A stretch of DNA of 64,000 bases from Flavobacterium frigoris (GCF_900111075.1 NZ_FOFZ01000003.1:62001-126000), one strand, 5' to 3'; shown: positions 10,899-18,476, counted from the stretch's first letter. The notes: generated by a model not told the origin, from the sequence alone. Translations and numbers: made by a program.

Positions 10899-11045
10899 AT
10901 TTCTATAATTATTGAGAGAATTTTACTGTCCTTGTAATGTCGTTTAAAATTGCCACTAAAGTCAATTCGTCTAAAAAACTTAAAACGATCTTTATTTTAT
11001 TAATTAGGAAGTAAATATACAGAAATTAAACTGCCTCTAGTTTCC

Positions 11046-11097
11046 GTTCAACGCAGGCTTAATTGTTGCCTTTTCAACACAGCTCTCATTGTTAGGC
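11046..11097 (-). repeat. attC-like palindromic site B (3' of the AbiC gene)
   Basis: On the minus strand it begins with GCCTAAC, an exact RYYYAAC inverse core, and ends with GTTGAAC, an exact GTTRRRY core, 52 bp in all. The middle holds the short hairpin TGTTG-AAAAGG-CAACA. It begins 11 bases after the stop of the AbiC-like gene. Of the sites in this stretch it is the best match to a textbook attC. Confidence 0.6.
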
Positions 11098-11107
11098 GCT
11101 GCTTTTT

Positions 11108-12091
11108 TTAACTTAAAATATCTTCTCTGCTCTTTAAATTTATTCCTTCCACGTTATTATGTTTTTTATATATTAACTCTTCTTTTTGTAAGTTTTCAAG
11201 TGAATTATATTTTACAATTAATTTTTTAAATTTAGGAAAAGCTAGTGAATTATAAAATGTTAGAAATAATTCCGGCGTGGTCATTTGTGCTTGTACAAAA
11301 TTTGCATATTGATAAAATTCGTTCTCAACTTTCGTCTTTTCATCTGCTTGTATTAATTGAGCTTTTTTTTCTTCTTCTGATTTGTCTATAAACAGTAAAA
11401 TATGGTATATATGTCTAAAATAATGACCATAAACGTGTGAGAATTTATTAAAAAACTTAACGTAAATAAATTTGATAAGCTCCAAATCATTTAGTTTTTG
11501 AGCATTATCCCAATCTTGGTTATTAATATTATAATATTTTAAAGTATAAGCTAATTTTCTACTTTTAAACAAACTATTTTCTTCCCATTCACTTTCAGGA
11601 GCATGTAAATGTTCATCATATTCATCCCATTCTTTAAAATTTTCAAAAGGAAATTTAAGAGCTTGTTCTATTCTTTTGAGCTCAAACTTTGAGCGCATAA
11701 AAAATGTACGTCCATTAGTTTCATAATATGAATATGAGTTATATTATTTTAGATTAACAATAGTTGTTGAAATCTCATTAGCAATTTGTTGTTGTGTTTT
11801 TATTAGATTAAAAAAAGTTGTTTGAAAATTTTGGTCTTTAAATTCTTGTCTTGTGTCTGACAATTCTTTTCTCTGAAGATTTAGTTCTTTTTGTTGAAGA
11901 ATTATTGAGTAAATTATAACAGCAAGTGCTAAACCCGAAAATAATGAATTAATAAAACCAAACTTATCTCCGAAGTTTGATCTTTGTTCAATTGGGACAA
12001 GTATGTCAATAAATATCCAACTCCAAACCCATATTAATGATATTGATAGCAATAAAATAATAAATTTTAAATTGCCATTTTCTTCTTTCAT
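11108..12091 (-). pseudogene. AbiC-like abortive infection gene split by one stop codon
   Basis: Two pieces in the same frame, 11744-12091 (115 codons) and 11108-11698 (196 codons), are separated by a single TAA at 11744-11746. The 15 codons between that stop and the ATG at 11698 read YNSYSYYETNGRTFF without another stop. Joined, they give about 327 residues with the layout of the putative phage abortive infection family (AbiC, Pfam PF16872). That layout is two N-terminal membrane helices (residues ~8-28 and ~44-65), a coiled coil rich in QxKEL, then the family hallmark YFRHIYHIL, then YANFVQAQ and LFLTFYN. Known family members block phage growth by an unclear mechanism. The stop probably inactivates it; readthrough or separate translation of the soluble half from the ATG at 11698 cannot be excluded. 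Sites B and C flank it. Confidence 0.75.
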
Positions 12092-12113
12092 TCCTTCATT
12101 TTTTTAAAGTTGC

Positions 12114-12272
12114 GCCTAACGTCAGTCTGTGAAAAGACCTCCGTTGTATTACCACCAAATATAACAAAATACTTGCGTAAAAAGAGGATTATTCTTATTT
12201 ATAAGATTACAACACATAACTGGAATTTCCCGCCTACAAATGCGCTTTTAAAGTTTAGAAGACATAAACCCT
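12114..12272 (-). repeat. long intergenic repeat copy C, ends in an attC-type core
   Basis: The ~159-bp block resembles 13378-13537 over its whole length. They share CTAACGTCAGTCTGT exactly, then CAAATATAAC, a region around ACAACACAT / TAACACATCACTG, and TTTAGAAGA near the far end. Read on the minus strand it finishes with GTTAGGC (GTTRRRY core), 23 bases before the start codon of the AbiC-like gene. The following GCAACTTTAAAAAAATG resembles the GTAACCTTAAAAAAAATG that joins site F to the HNH gene. No protein is encoded here. The rest of 12273-12681 is AT-rich and holds only the hicBA promoter region. Confidence 0.55.
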
Positions 12273-12639
12273 AATTTTCGGCTTCGCCTTTTGGATAGGA
12301 ACCGCAAAAACAGCGAGTGGTTCCAAAACATTTTTAAAATAAAAAAAATCCATTTGTGGGTAAGGTTAGCTCTGTCTCAAAAATAGAAAAGATGGCCTCA
12401 TTACTTTTGATTGCCTAACAAAAAGGTTAAAAGAAAACCTACAAGCTACTAATTCCCCTATATTAGCGCAAACCAATTAGCAGGTCTTAGACAATACCAA
12501 CTAAACGAAAAAAAACCTCTCAACATTCTTGATTGACTTGCTTTTAAGTTTTTTTTACCTAGTTTGCTACATGTTTAGCGGTGTACTAAATCAAAAGTTA
12601 AGTTTCCTTTAAAAATAATTTTAAGTTTCTTTTTTTCCA

Positions 12640-12647
12640 TATATTTG
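12640..12647 (+). promoter_or_regulatory. probable -7 promoter element of hicBA (TATATTTG)
   Basis: TATATTTG matches the flavobacterial -7 consensus TAnnTTTG and lies 34 bases before the hicB start. No clear TTG element is seen at the usual upstream spacing. An AT-only palindromic tract (12651-12668) follows and could be the HicB operator. Confidence 0.4.
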
Positions 12648-12681
12648 CCATATATATTTATATATATAAAACTTCAATGTT

Positions 12682-13074
12682 ATGGCTAAATTAACAAAAA
12701 TTCCTCTTGAAATTCAACCTCAAGAAGATACTATACGAATTAAAGGAGGTGATTTAACTCTGGAAGCTACTGTCGTTAGTGGCAAAGATGGAGATCATTT
12801 TATATCTATTATTCCTTCTTTAATGATTAGTGGATATGGTTCTACAGAACAAGAAGCAATTAATTCCTTAGATGAAAATGTTGAAACTTTTTGTGAAGAT
12901 TTTATGAAATTGGGAGCAGAACAAAGAAAATTAGAATTAGTTAAACTTGGATTTTCACAAGTTCCTTATCATCGAAAGAATTTTTCTAAATTATTTGTTG
13001 ACGAAAATGGATTGTTACAAGGATTAGAAAATGTTACCATTAGAAAAAATAAGCAATATAAAGTAGCTTGCTAA
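12682..13074 (+). CDS. hicB: HicB-type antitoxin
   Basis: The 130-residue protein starts at ATG 12682. The N-terminal half has the HicB partial RNase H fold pattern: short strands, then GDHFISIIPSLMISGYGSTEQEAINSL, where the Gly-x-Gly turn before a helix rich in EEA/QEA is typical. The C-terminal half is basic and may carry the DNA-binding or toxin-contact part, though no clean HTH is visible. HicB proteins neutralise HicA and repress their own promoter. Its stop is 9 bases before hicA. The order antitoxin-toxin is the reverse of the classical hicAB but common in this protein subgroup. It is transcribed opposite to the neighbouring cassette genes, from its own promoter. Confidence 0.8.
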   Translation: MAKLTKIPLEIQPQEDTIRIKGGDLTLEATVVSGKDGDHFISIIPSLMISGYGSTEQEAINSLDENVETFCEDFMKLGAEQRKLELVKLGFSQVPYHRKNFSKLFVDENGLLQGLENVTIRKNKQYKVAC

Positions 13075-13083
13075 TTTTTATAA

Positions 13084-13320
13084 ATGGGAAATAATAGACC
13101 AGTAAAAACGAAAGATTGGGTTTCGTTTCTAAAAGCACACAACTGTAAATATCTTCGAACAAAAGCCTCACACGATCATTATAAATGTCCAAATTGTATT
13201 CGGACAATAACTCATCGTGAAAAAGATAAAGATATTCCAGCGTTGCATTTAAGAACTAATCTTTTTAGTATGGGATTAGCTATTGATTATTTATATAAAT
13301 GGATAGAGGAAAATTGTTAG
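13084..13320 (+). CDS. hicA: HicA-type mRNA interferase toxin
   Basis: The 78-residue protein has a dsRBD-like HicA fold: a basic N-terminal helix (KTKDWVSFLKAHNCKYLRTK), the catalytic His region SHDHYKCP (H30, H32), and the conserved tail LHLRTNLFSMGLAIDYL. HicA toxins cleave mRNA in a ribosome-independent way and are blocked by HicB. The CPNC pair (residues 35-38) is an extra feature of this branch and may bind zinc. It directly follows hicB with 9 bases between and is followed by long repeat D. As part of a cassette-like unit, it would also stabilise the array against loss. Confidence 0.85.
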   Translation: MGNNRPVKTKDWVSFLKAHNCKYLRTKASHDHYKCPNCIRTITHREKDKDIPALHLRTNLFSMGLAIDYLYKWIEENC

Positions 13321-13377
13321 ACATTTAAGCGAAATCAATCAAAATAACTGTCCTTTTTCATTTTTTCGGCGTATTAC

Positions 13378-13537
13378 CGCTAACGTCAGTCTGTAAAAAA
13401 ACGTAGTTATATTCTTTCAAATATAACGCTTAATATAAAACAAAAGCAAGAAAAGTTGTATATTTAATAATGTAACACATCACTGAAATACCGCGTACTC
13501 AGAGTGTAATTTTGAATTTAGAAGATACTCTTATACC
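13378..13537 (-). repeat. long intergenic repeat copy D
   Basis: This is the second copy of the block at 12114-12272, so hicBA is bracketed by two direct copies. On the minus strand it ends in GACGTTAGCG, close to but not an exact GTTRRRY core. It lies 58 bases after the hicA stop. No gene is seen in 13538-13738. Confidence 0.5.
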
Positions 13538-13715
13538 ACATAATCAAGTTCGTTTTGTATATGCTTTTTCGGATCATTTATCTTGTTCAATTAATTAAGG
13601 AAATCACGAAAAAAACTGCTCTTATAAAACTGCAAAAAAAGAGGCGTACTAGCCTCTTAACATTCTTAAATTTACTTTATGATAACTCCATAGTATTGAT
13701 GGTATGTAATTGGTT

Positions 13716-13733
13716 GTCCCGAAAAATCGGGAC
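13716..13733. terminator. short perfect hairpin GTCCCGA-AAAA-TCGGGAC
   Basis: A 7-bp perfect stem with an AAAA loop lies just outside attC-like site E. No T-run follows on either strand, so it may be a structural or partial termination signal for the minus-strand HNH transcript. Confidence 0.35.
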
Positions 13734-13738
13734 AGGCG

Positions 13739-13790
13739 GTTCAACCGTAGCTTTATTGTTGGCTTTTCAAGCCCAACGACCCCTTAGCTG
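13739..13790 (-). repeat. attC-like palindromic site E (3' of the HNH gene)
   Basis: On the minus strand it ends in GTTGAAC (GTTRRRY). Its centre is the hairpin TTGGGCTTGAAAAGCCAA. The 20 bases GGGCTTGAAAAGCCAACAAT are identical to site F. The inverse-core side (CAGCTAAG) is degenerate. It begins 15 bases after the HNH stop codon. Confidence 0.5.
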
Positions 13791-13805
13791 CTAGCTGTAG
13801 ACTTT

Positions 13806-14945
13806 TTATTTATTTTGTAATTCGTAGTCTTCGAATGATGAATAATTTTTCAAAACTCCTTTACTTTTATTCACTTTTGCTAAAATAGTTCTATCTATAT
13901 TTTTTTGTAAATATGAAGTTAATTCTAAAAAACGTGTTTGTGGAATATGAAAAAAGCCACCTGATTTAAAGTCTTTTTTCACTTTACCATAAAAACTTGC
14001 GTAGTTAAATTCTTGTCCTTTAGGTTTTAGTTCAAAATTTTTAAATTCGGAATATCTATCAGCTAAATATTTTGAATAATTATACATAATAACATTTTGT
14101 CCGATTGAGCCTTCAGGGTATTTTTGGATGACCTTTTTTTTCTGCATTTGGTTTTTCACAGTCAAATTCACTACATTATTGTTTCCCAAAATAGGATTGT
14201 GAAATGTACTATTTGATATTTCAATATTTGATTTATTCGCCTTATCCTCTAATAAATATTCATTTTTTAAATTCGATTTTTTTATTAGAACTTCATCTTC
14301 TGTAATTGCTTTTTCACCAATTAATGAATGACAATTGGGACAAACAGAAATTAAATTTTCTAATATTGTATTTGCTGAATTCTCATCAATATGATGAAAT
14401 TGAATTCTCCCTGCATCTGAAAAGTCACAAAAGGCACATTTGTTTTTTGATTCTTGTAGAAGCCTAACTTTTTGTCTGTAGGTTGGGTTTTTTCGTTTTT
14501 CTGTCATATTTCTTTTACTCGTATTTTTTTCGTAGTGAATTTTACTAAATTCAGCACATTCGCTATAATGTCTATAATTGAAATTTTTGAATTTATCATT
14601 TCTTAAATCATCCCATTCGCCACTTATACTGGCTGTATTTTGAGAATGTCTAAATCCGATTGAGTCAAATAAGTTAACTTCTGGACAAAAATTTTCATAA
14701 ACCTTGTATTGTTTTCCATTTATATATGAAGGTATTTCTCCTGCCAAATTAATAGATTTTTCATCAAAATCGGATTTTAATAAATCATTTTTTTGCAGTA
14801 TTTCTACGATACTTTTATTTTCGCCACCTTTCAATTCATTTAAAAAATATAGAGTATAAGCTCTTCTCGTGCAATATTCCAAAATAGGGCATCTTGCAGG
14901 AAGTTTTTTGTTTTCACTTATTTCAAAATATTCTCTTTCGTTCAT
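13806..14945 (-). CDS. HNH endonuclease-like protein
   Basis: A 379-residue protein with a central HNH nuclease: zinc pair C170-x2-C173, catalytic QFHHID with H184/H185, N197 in ENLIS, and the second zinc pair and His in CPNCH (202-206). The N-terminal 150 residues carry two extra Cys (C19, C25, in ARCPILEYC) and no known domain. Residues ~240-265 are an Asn/Ile-rich linker (NSTFHNPILGNNNVV), and the C-terminal ~100 residues are basic. HNH proteins of this build cut DNA in restriction, retrohoming or anti-phage systems; which applies is not visible. It starts 17 bases past the core of site F and is followed by site E, so it is a single-gene cassette. Confidence 0.75.
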   Translation of the reverse strand: MNEREYFEISENKKLPARCPILEYCTRRAYTLYFLNELKGGENKSIVEILQKNDLLKSDFDEKSINLAGEIPSYINGKQYKVYENFCPEVNLFDSIGFRHSQNTASISGEWDDLRNDKFKNFNYRHYSECAEFSKIHYEKNTSKRNMTEKRKNPTYRQKVRLLQESKNKCAFCDFSDAGRIQFHHIDENSANTILENLISVCPNCHSLIGEKAITEDEVLIKKSNLKNEYLLEDKANKSNIEISNSTFHNPILGNNNVVNLTVKNQMQKKKVIQKYPEGSIGQNVIMYNYSKYLADRYSEFKNFELKPKGQEFNYASFYGKVKKDFKSGGFFHIPQTRFLELTSYLQKNIDRTILAKVNKSKGVLKNYSSFEDYELQNK

Positions 14946-14961
14946 TTTTTTTTAAGGTTAC

Positions 14962-15019
14962 AGCTAACCGCGGGTTCATTGTTGGCTTTTCAAGCCCCAC
15001 AAACCCATACCGGTTATGC
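14962..15019 (-). repeat. attC-like palindromic site F (3' of the NdpA/TM unit)
   Basis: Read on the minus strand it runs from GCATAAC to GTTAGCT. Stems are AACCG/CGGTT, GGGTT/AACCC and GGCT/AGCC around a TGAAA loop, a long imperfect hairpin as in attC. The TAA stop of the upstream membrane-protein gene lies inside the first core, as is common in integron cassettes. Its central 20 bases are identical to site E. Confidence 0.5.
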
Positions 15020-16291
15020 GACGCTTTTATTTTCTGTTAGTTCTAAAATAATATTTCTAGCAAACGCAAATATTCCAAAGGAGATTATACTAATCATAAA
15101 AACAAATCCTGAAGATAATTCTAACTTATTAAAAATTAATATGTTTAATCCGATGTTTGTTATCCCAATAATCCAAAAGTAAGTTTCGCAAATGTTTTTT
15201 AACTGCTTAACTCTCGTATCTAATCGTGTTTTTATTTCTGTAAAATATTCTCTTTCTTCAGGGAAAACAGCAAAAAATTTATTTGAAATTATTTTTTTAT
15301 AATCTCTTTCTGCAATAGTCTTTATGTATGATAAATCATTAAAATTTATTTTTAATAAAAGAATCAAATAAATATTAGTAACTAATATTGTTATAATAAT
15401 CATCAATAAAAATTGAACTGAAATTTGAATCTTTTCTAATGCAAACAGTGTTGTAGCAATAACAATCGGTAGTCCAATTATTTTTTGTGTTATATTAGAT
15501 AGTATATCTGAAATTTCTTTAAAGTATTTGGTTTTATATTCATCATATTCCTTTTTAATAGAATCGATGGACAAATTATTCAAATATATTTCAAAATTTA
15601 TTTTCGCATTTTTAATTATTTTATCTAAATTTTCAAAAAGCTCATTAACTCTAATTTCTTTTTTACTTTTTGACGAAAATTCAATAATTGAATTTTTTAA
15701 AAATTTTGGTAAATGTAAATTTTCTTTAATAAAACAAGATTTAAATTCTTCCAACGAAATACTATAATTAATTTTGCTATCGAAGGAATGTATTTCATTA
15801 AAGTAATTTATGATTAACCGTCCTTTTTCACTCAAACTTGTAAATACGATTTTTCTATTAGTTTTGTTTACATAATCTACAAAATGAAATGCTTCATCAG
15901 AATCCATTTCCTGTGATTTTATAAATTCAATAAATTCGTAGAATGACCTTGAATTAGAAAAGAAAAAATTATTTTCATCTACAATGAAATTAGTAAAAGT
16001 TATATTATCAATTAAAGAGAGCGGAACGCTTTCTTTATTGATAATTAAAACGTTTCCCTTTTTTACTACTTCATTTAATTTTAGGTAATCTTCTAACTTT
16101 TCAAATATATTTAAATCTAAATCTTTTTTTTCAACAGTTATAAATTCTTCCCTGATTTTTAGAAATTTTAAACTTAAAGCAGATAATTGTTTTTCAATAC
16201 TCTTACAATATTGAAAAACAATATCGTCTGAATTTATAGAAAATTCAGATTCTTTAAATACCTTAAATATATTTTTATGAAAATCTATCAT
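15014..16291 (-). CDS. four-helix membrane protein of unknown function
   Basis: A 425-residue protein with a soluble, acidic, helical N-terminal ~265 residues followed by two hydrophobic hairpins (about 270-285/290-313 and 371-388/394-412) separated by a charged ~55-residue loop. No enzyme motif is visible. The ATG at 16291 overlaps the stop of the upstream NdpA-like gene by one base (TAATG), so the two are translationally coupled and should be made together. A cytosolic DNA-associated partner plus a membrane protein is a layout seen in several abortive-infection systems, in which the membrane protein is the effector. That role is inferred from architecture and neighbours only; I do not recognise the family. 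Confidence 0.75.
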   Translation of the reverse strand: MIDFHKNIFKVFKESEFSINSDDIVFQYCKSIEKQLSALSLKFLKIREEFITVEKKDLDLNIFEKLEDYLKLNEVVKKGNVLIINKESVPLSLIDNITFTNFIVDENNFFFSNSRSFYEFIEFIKSQEMDSDEAFHFVDYVNKTNRKIVFTSLSEKGRLIINYFNEIHSFDSKINYSISLEEFKSCFIKENLHLPKFLKNSIIEFSSKSKKEIRVNELFENLDKIIKNAKINFEIYLNNLSIDSIKKEYDEYKTKYFKEISDILSNITQKIIGLPIVIATTLFALEKIQISVQFLLMIIITILVTNIYLILLLKINFNDLSYIKTIAERDYKKIISNKFFAVFPEEREYFTEIKTRLDTRVKQLKNICETYFWIIGITNIGLNILIFNKLELSSGFVFMISIISFGIFAFARNIILELTENKSVA

Positions 16292-17304
16292 TAGTTGTTT
16301 TCTATTTCAACTCTTAATGCATTTGCAAAACTTGCTGATTCGATTATAACAATATTTGGATCATCTTCTGAAATTCTAATTTTTTCGTTTAAAGTTCCTC
16401 TAGAAAATTTTAAATTGATACCATCTCGATTTACTTCAAGTTTAACAAATTTTTTTAGTTGTCTTTTATTATATCTAAATTCAGTGTCTAATGATATATT
16501 GTTTTCATTTGCATAATCCGAAACGGTATTTGGGTTTCCGTAAAAATGTTGGCTTAAATCTCTAATGTTAACAGTGTCATTTGGACTTGAAGAAGTATAA
16601 CTATAAACTAAATTTCTAAAAGTTTCAATTGGATACGGTAAGGTAGTATCTGGATCAATTGGTGGAACAATTTGGGTTATAATTGTATATAAAGCTTTAG
16701 TATAATCAATACTGCTTTCAATTTGTTGAATAGAAATCCAAGCTTTAAAATATTCAGAAACTTCTTGTTGTCTTAATTGTGTAAATGAAAGATAATTTAT
16801 TTCTTCTTCGTCAATTCGATTCTCATTTATTCTACAAGCCATAGCCAGATTTTTTGTATCTACATATTCTACAGTCTGAATTGAAAATGAATTTCGAGTT
16901 TTTCTTAAAATTTTACCTTCAACATCACGAATTAAAAAAATAGAGACAAAATTATAGCCATTTTCAATATATTCTGCAAAAATAAAATATCCACCCGTTG
17001 CAAAAATAACTGGTTTTATGAATCCAACCAAATTTCCCATAACAAGTTTCGTAAAAGAAATAAAATCGTTATCGTTTCTATTATTTTCTCTATATTCAGC
17101 AAATTTTTCCGGAAAATATTTTCCTTCTGAATTGTCAAATATTGCATATAAAATCTTGTCACTTTTATAACTATCAGAAAGGGCAGATATCAAAGCTGTC
17201 GATTCATCGTTATTTGGAACTAATTCCTCTGAAAGAACGATTTCAACGTTATTACTTTCTTTTTCTTTTATTAATTCGTGAATTATTATTTTCCTTAATT
17301 CCAT
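16291..17304 (-). CDS. NdpA/YejK-like nucleoid-associated protein
   Basis: The 337-residue protein matches the general plan of the 37-kDa nucleoid-associated family (NdpA/YejK, Pfam PF04245). An N-terminal IIIHELIKEK segment leads into an alpha/beta domain with AIFDNSEGKYFPEKF, then a central segment with VIFATGGYFIFAEYI and FVSIFLIRD. These are followed by a helical DNA-interaction part and a C-terminal domain with ISLDTEFRYNKRQLKKFVKLEV. YejK proteins bind DNA and nucleoid partners. The assignment rests on pattern recognition, so it is moderate. It is the first gene of a two-gene unit with the membrane protein, overlapping it by one base, and stands in a run of toxin and nuclease genes. A sensor role for invading or altered DNA is plausible but unproven. 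Confidence 0.6.
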   Translation of the reverse strand: MELRKIIIHELIKEKESNNVEIVLSEELVPNNDESTALISALSDSYKSDKILYAIFDNSEGKYFPEKFAEYRENNRNDNDFISFTKLVMGNLVGFIKPVIFATGGYFIFAEYIENGYNFVSIFLIRDVEGKILRKTRNSFSIQTVEYVDTKNLAMACRINENRIDEEEINYLSFTQLRQQEVSEYFKAWISIQQIESSIDYTKALYTIITQIVPPIDPDTTLPYPIETFRNLVYSYTSSSPNDTVNIRDLSQHFYGNPNTVSDYANENNISLDTEFRYNKRQLKKFVKLEVNRDGINLKFSRGTLNEKIRISEDDPNIVIIESASFANALRVEIENN

Positions 17305-17818
17305 TAATTATTTCTTTAGTTTTTCTCGTTTTTTAGGTAAAGTGTCACATAACTCGTGTATAAAATCAACATTAACGCTTTTTTTAAAGTTTCACCCTAA
17401 ATTAAGCTATATATCGTAGTTGGTAAATAAAGGTTTTTTTAACTATTCTTACAATACCCACTTTTAGTGATATTGCTAAAATTGCCGTAAGTAAAAGTAT
17501 TCCGTAATAATTTTAATTCGTAATAGGCTTTCACGAAAACAAAACCAAAAAAAAAAAAAACACCTCCCATTATCTTTTCAACCCTTCCCTCTATTCCTCC
17601 TGCTAATTTTTTTATTATAATCCCTCATAAACTCATAAAACTTCCTTGTCACATAAAGACCTATAAATTACATAATAACACCCCCTATTGTTTCATACCA
17701 TTCCATATGTTGAAACTTTAATTAAGTTCAAAATTTACGAAATAATTTTCTAGTTTTCATGCCATTAGGGAATTTCAATATGTAATTAGGGAAGATTTAT
17801 AGACATAAAAAAAGATGC
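17305..17818. other. AT-rich non-coding gap with one long-range repeat
   Basis: No coding frame is convincing. It holds the first copy of a 19-bp repeat (17452-17470) found again at 46935, a 13-A tract near 17550, and the tandem motif ATTAGGGAA/ATTAGGGAA near 17765-17790. It separates the cassette-like array from the HTH/SusCD region. Confidence 0.5.
17452..17470 (+). repeat. 19-bp direct repeat, left copy
   Basis: CAATACCCACTTTTAGTGA differs by one base from CAATACCCAGTTTTAGTGA at 46935-46953 in the same orientation. The interval of about 29.5 kb contains the SusCD, mobilisation, hipBST and restriction genes. It may be an attachment-site relic or a conserved regulatory motif. Confidence 0.45.
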
Positions 17819-17834
17819 TTAAGCATCTTTTTTT
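17807..17834. terminator. perfect 28-nt palindromic terminator of the HTH gene
   Basis: Fourteen bases AAAAAAAGATGCTT are followed at once by their reverse complement. The stop codon of the minus-strand HTH gene lies within it, and both strands end in seven T, so it can act in both directions. Confidence 0.75.
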
Positions 17835-18145
17835 GTTTTTAATATGAAATCATCATTTATTCTAGAACCATATTTTATTTCTATTAATTTGAAAAAATCC
17901 GATAAAGCAATTTTTTTGTAAAAACAAATGATTGCTAATGTTGACATCGGTACTCTATAAGGTTGGTCATCTAGGATTTTCTTTATAATATGTCGATGTA
18001 CTCCTAATTCTTGTGCTTGAGAGAGAACAGGCCTATTAACATGTAACCATTCATTTCTTATGTAATCACATATAAATTGGTCAAGCAGAAATACAACTGC
18101 TTCTTTCTTAGCGTCTGAAGATTTATTATTTGTTTTACTAGCCAT
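17819..18145 (-). CDS. small HTH (XRE-like) transcription regulator
   Basis: A 108-residue protein. Residues ~38-70 (PVLSQAQELGVHRHIIKKIL) fit a helix-turn-helix in which SQAQELGVHRHII is the turn plus recognition helix. A second helical part (STLAIICFYKKIALSDFFKLI) follows, as in small XRE-type regulators that time or restrict gene expression. The gene diverges from a structured non-coding element and from susC. A perfect inverted repeat TGTCAC-GATA-GTGACA (18180-18195) lies 35 bases before its start, a natural site for autorepression and for control of the divergent promoter at 18233. It ends in a perfect palindromic terminator. Confidence 0.7.
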   Translation of the reverse strand: MASKTNNKSSDAKKEAVVFLLDQFICDYIRNEWLHVNRPVLSQAQELGVHRHIIKKILDDQPYRVPMSTLAIICFYKKIALSDFFKLIEIKYGSRINDDFILKTKKDA

Positions 18146-18179
18146 TTAGACAAAAGAATATATTATTAACCATATTTAT

Positions 18180-18195
18180 TGTCACGATAGTGACA
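18180..18195. promoter_or_regulatory. probable operator TGTCAC-GATA-GTGACA
   Basis: A perfect inverted repeat with 6-bp arms and a 4-base spacer lies between the divergent HTH gene and the TATATTTG promoter of the structured element. It is probably bound by the HTH protein; this is an inference from position and symmetry. Confidence 0.55.
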
Positions 18196-18232
18196 GTTTG
18201 ATATTTTTTTAGTAAGTTTGTAATTGAATACA

Positions 18233-18240
18233 TATATTTG
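18233..18240 (+). promoter_or_regulatory. -7 promoter element TATATTTG of the structured RNA
   Basis: An exact TAnnTTTG match 32 bases before the first stem of the structured element. A transcript would start near 18247. No TTG lies at the best upstream spacing, so it may need an activator. Confidence 0.5.
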
Positions 18241-18246
18241 CGATTC

Positions 18247-18476
18247 TTCATATAAAATATTTGAAGCATTCGCTTAGAATCTCGCGTTAGAAAACTGGTA
18301 ATTTGATAGAAACGAGATAATAAGTAAGATGCTCACGTCCCATGGCGTGGGCTCACTTATTGTTTCCAGGTATACCAGTACCTCTAACGCAGTAAGCTGA
18401 GTTCCATGCCATTTTTTATGCCTATTATTTAGGCTAAACTCAACTTCCATTCTAAGCACTGCCTCTTCATTTTTTT
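18247..18476 (+). ncRNA. candidate multibranched structured RNA
   Basis: A closing stem GCTTAGAAT (18272-18280) / ATTCTAAGC (18449-18457) encloses two arms. Arm 1 stacks GCGTTAGA/TCTAACGC (18284, 18383), ACTGGTA/TACCAGT (18294, 18373), GAAAC/GTTTC (18309, 18362), AATAAGT/ACTTATT (18319, 18355) and GCTCACG/CGTGGGC (18331, 18346). Arm 2 pairs AAGCTGAGTT/AACTCAACTT (18394, 18437) with an inner GCCTA/TAGGC (18420, 18430). The pairs nest cleanly and total about 58 bp in 186 nt, far more than chance. A T-run follows at 18470-18476. A 61-codon minus-strand frame inside it has no protein features. I do not recognise it as a known RNA family. Function could be a small RNA or a long leader of the susC operon. 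Confidence 0.6.

Noticed and set aside
13555-13794. 79-codon plus-strand frame
   Set aside because: It runs through the attC-like site E and a hairpin, and the translation has no conserved pattern.
18272-18457. Retron msr/msd or group II intron as explanation of the structured element
   Set aside because: No reverse transcriptase gene is present nearby and no intron domain V-like sequence was found.
18274-18459. 61-codon minus-strand frame upstream of susC
   Set aside because: It lies wholly inside the structured element; the open frame follows from the paired stems, and the product has no protein-like features.
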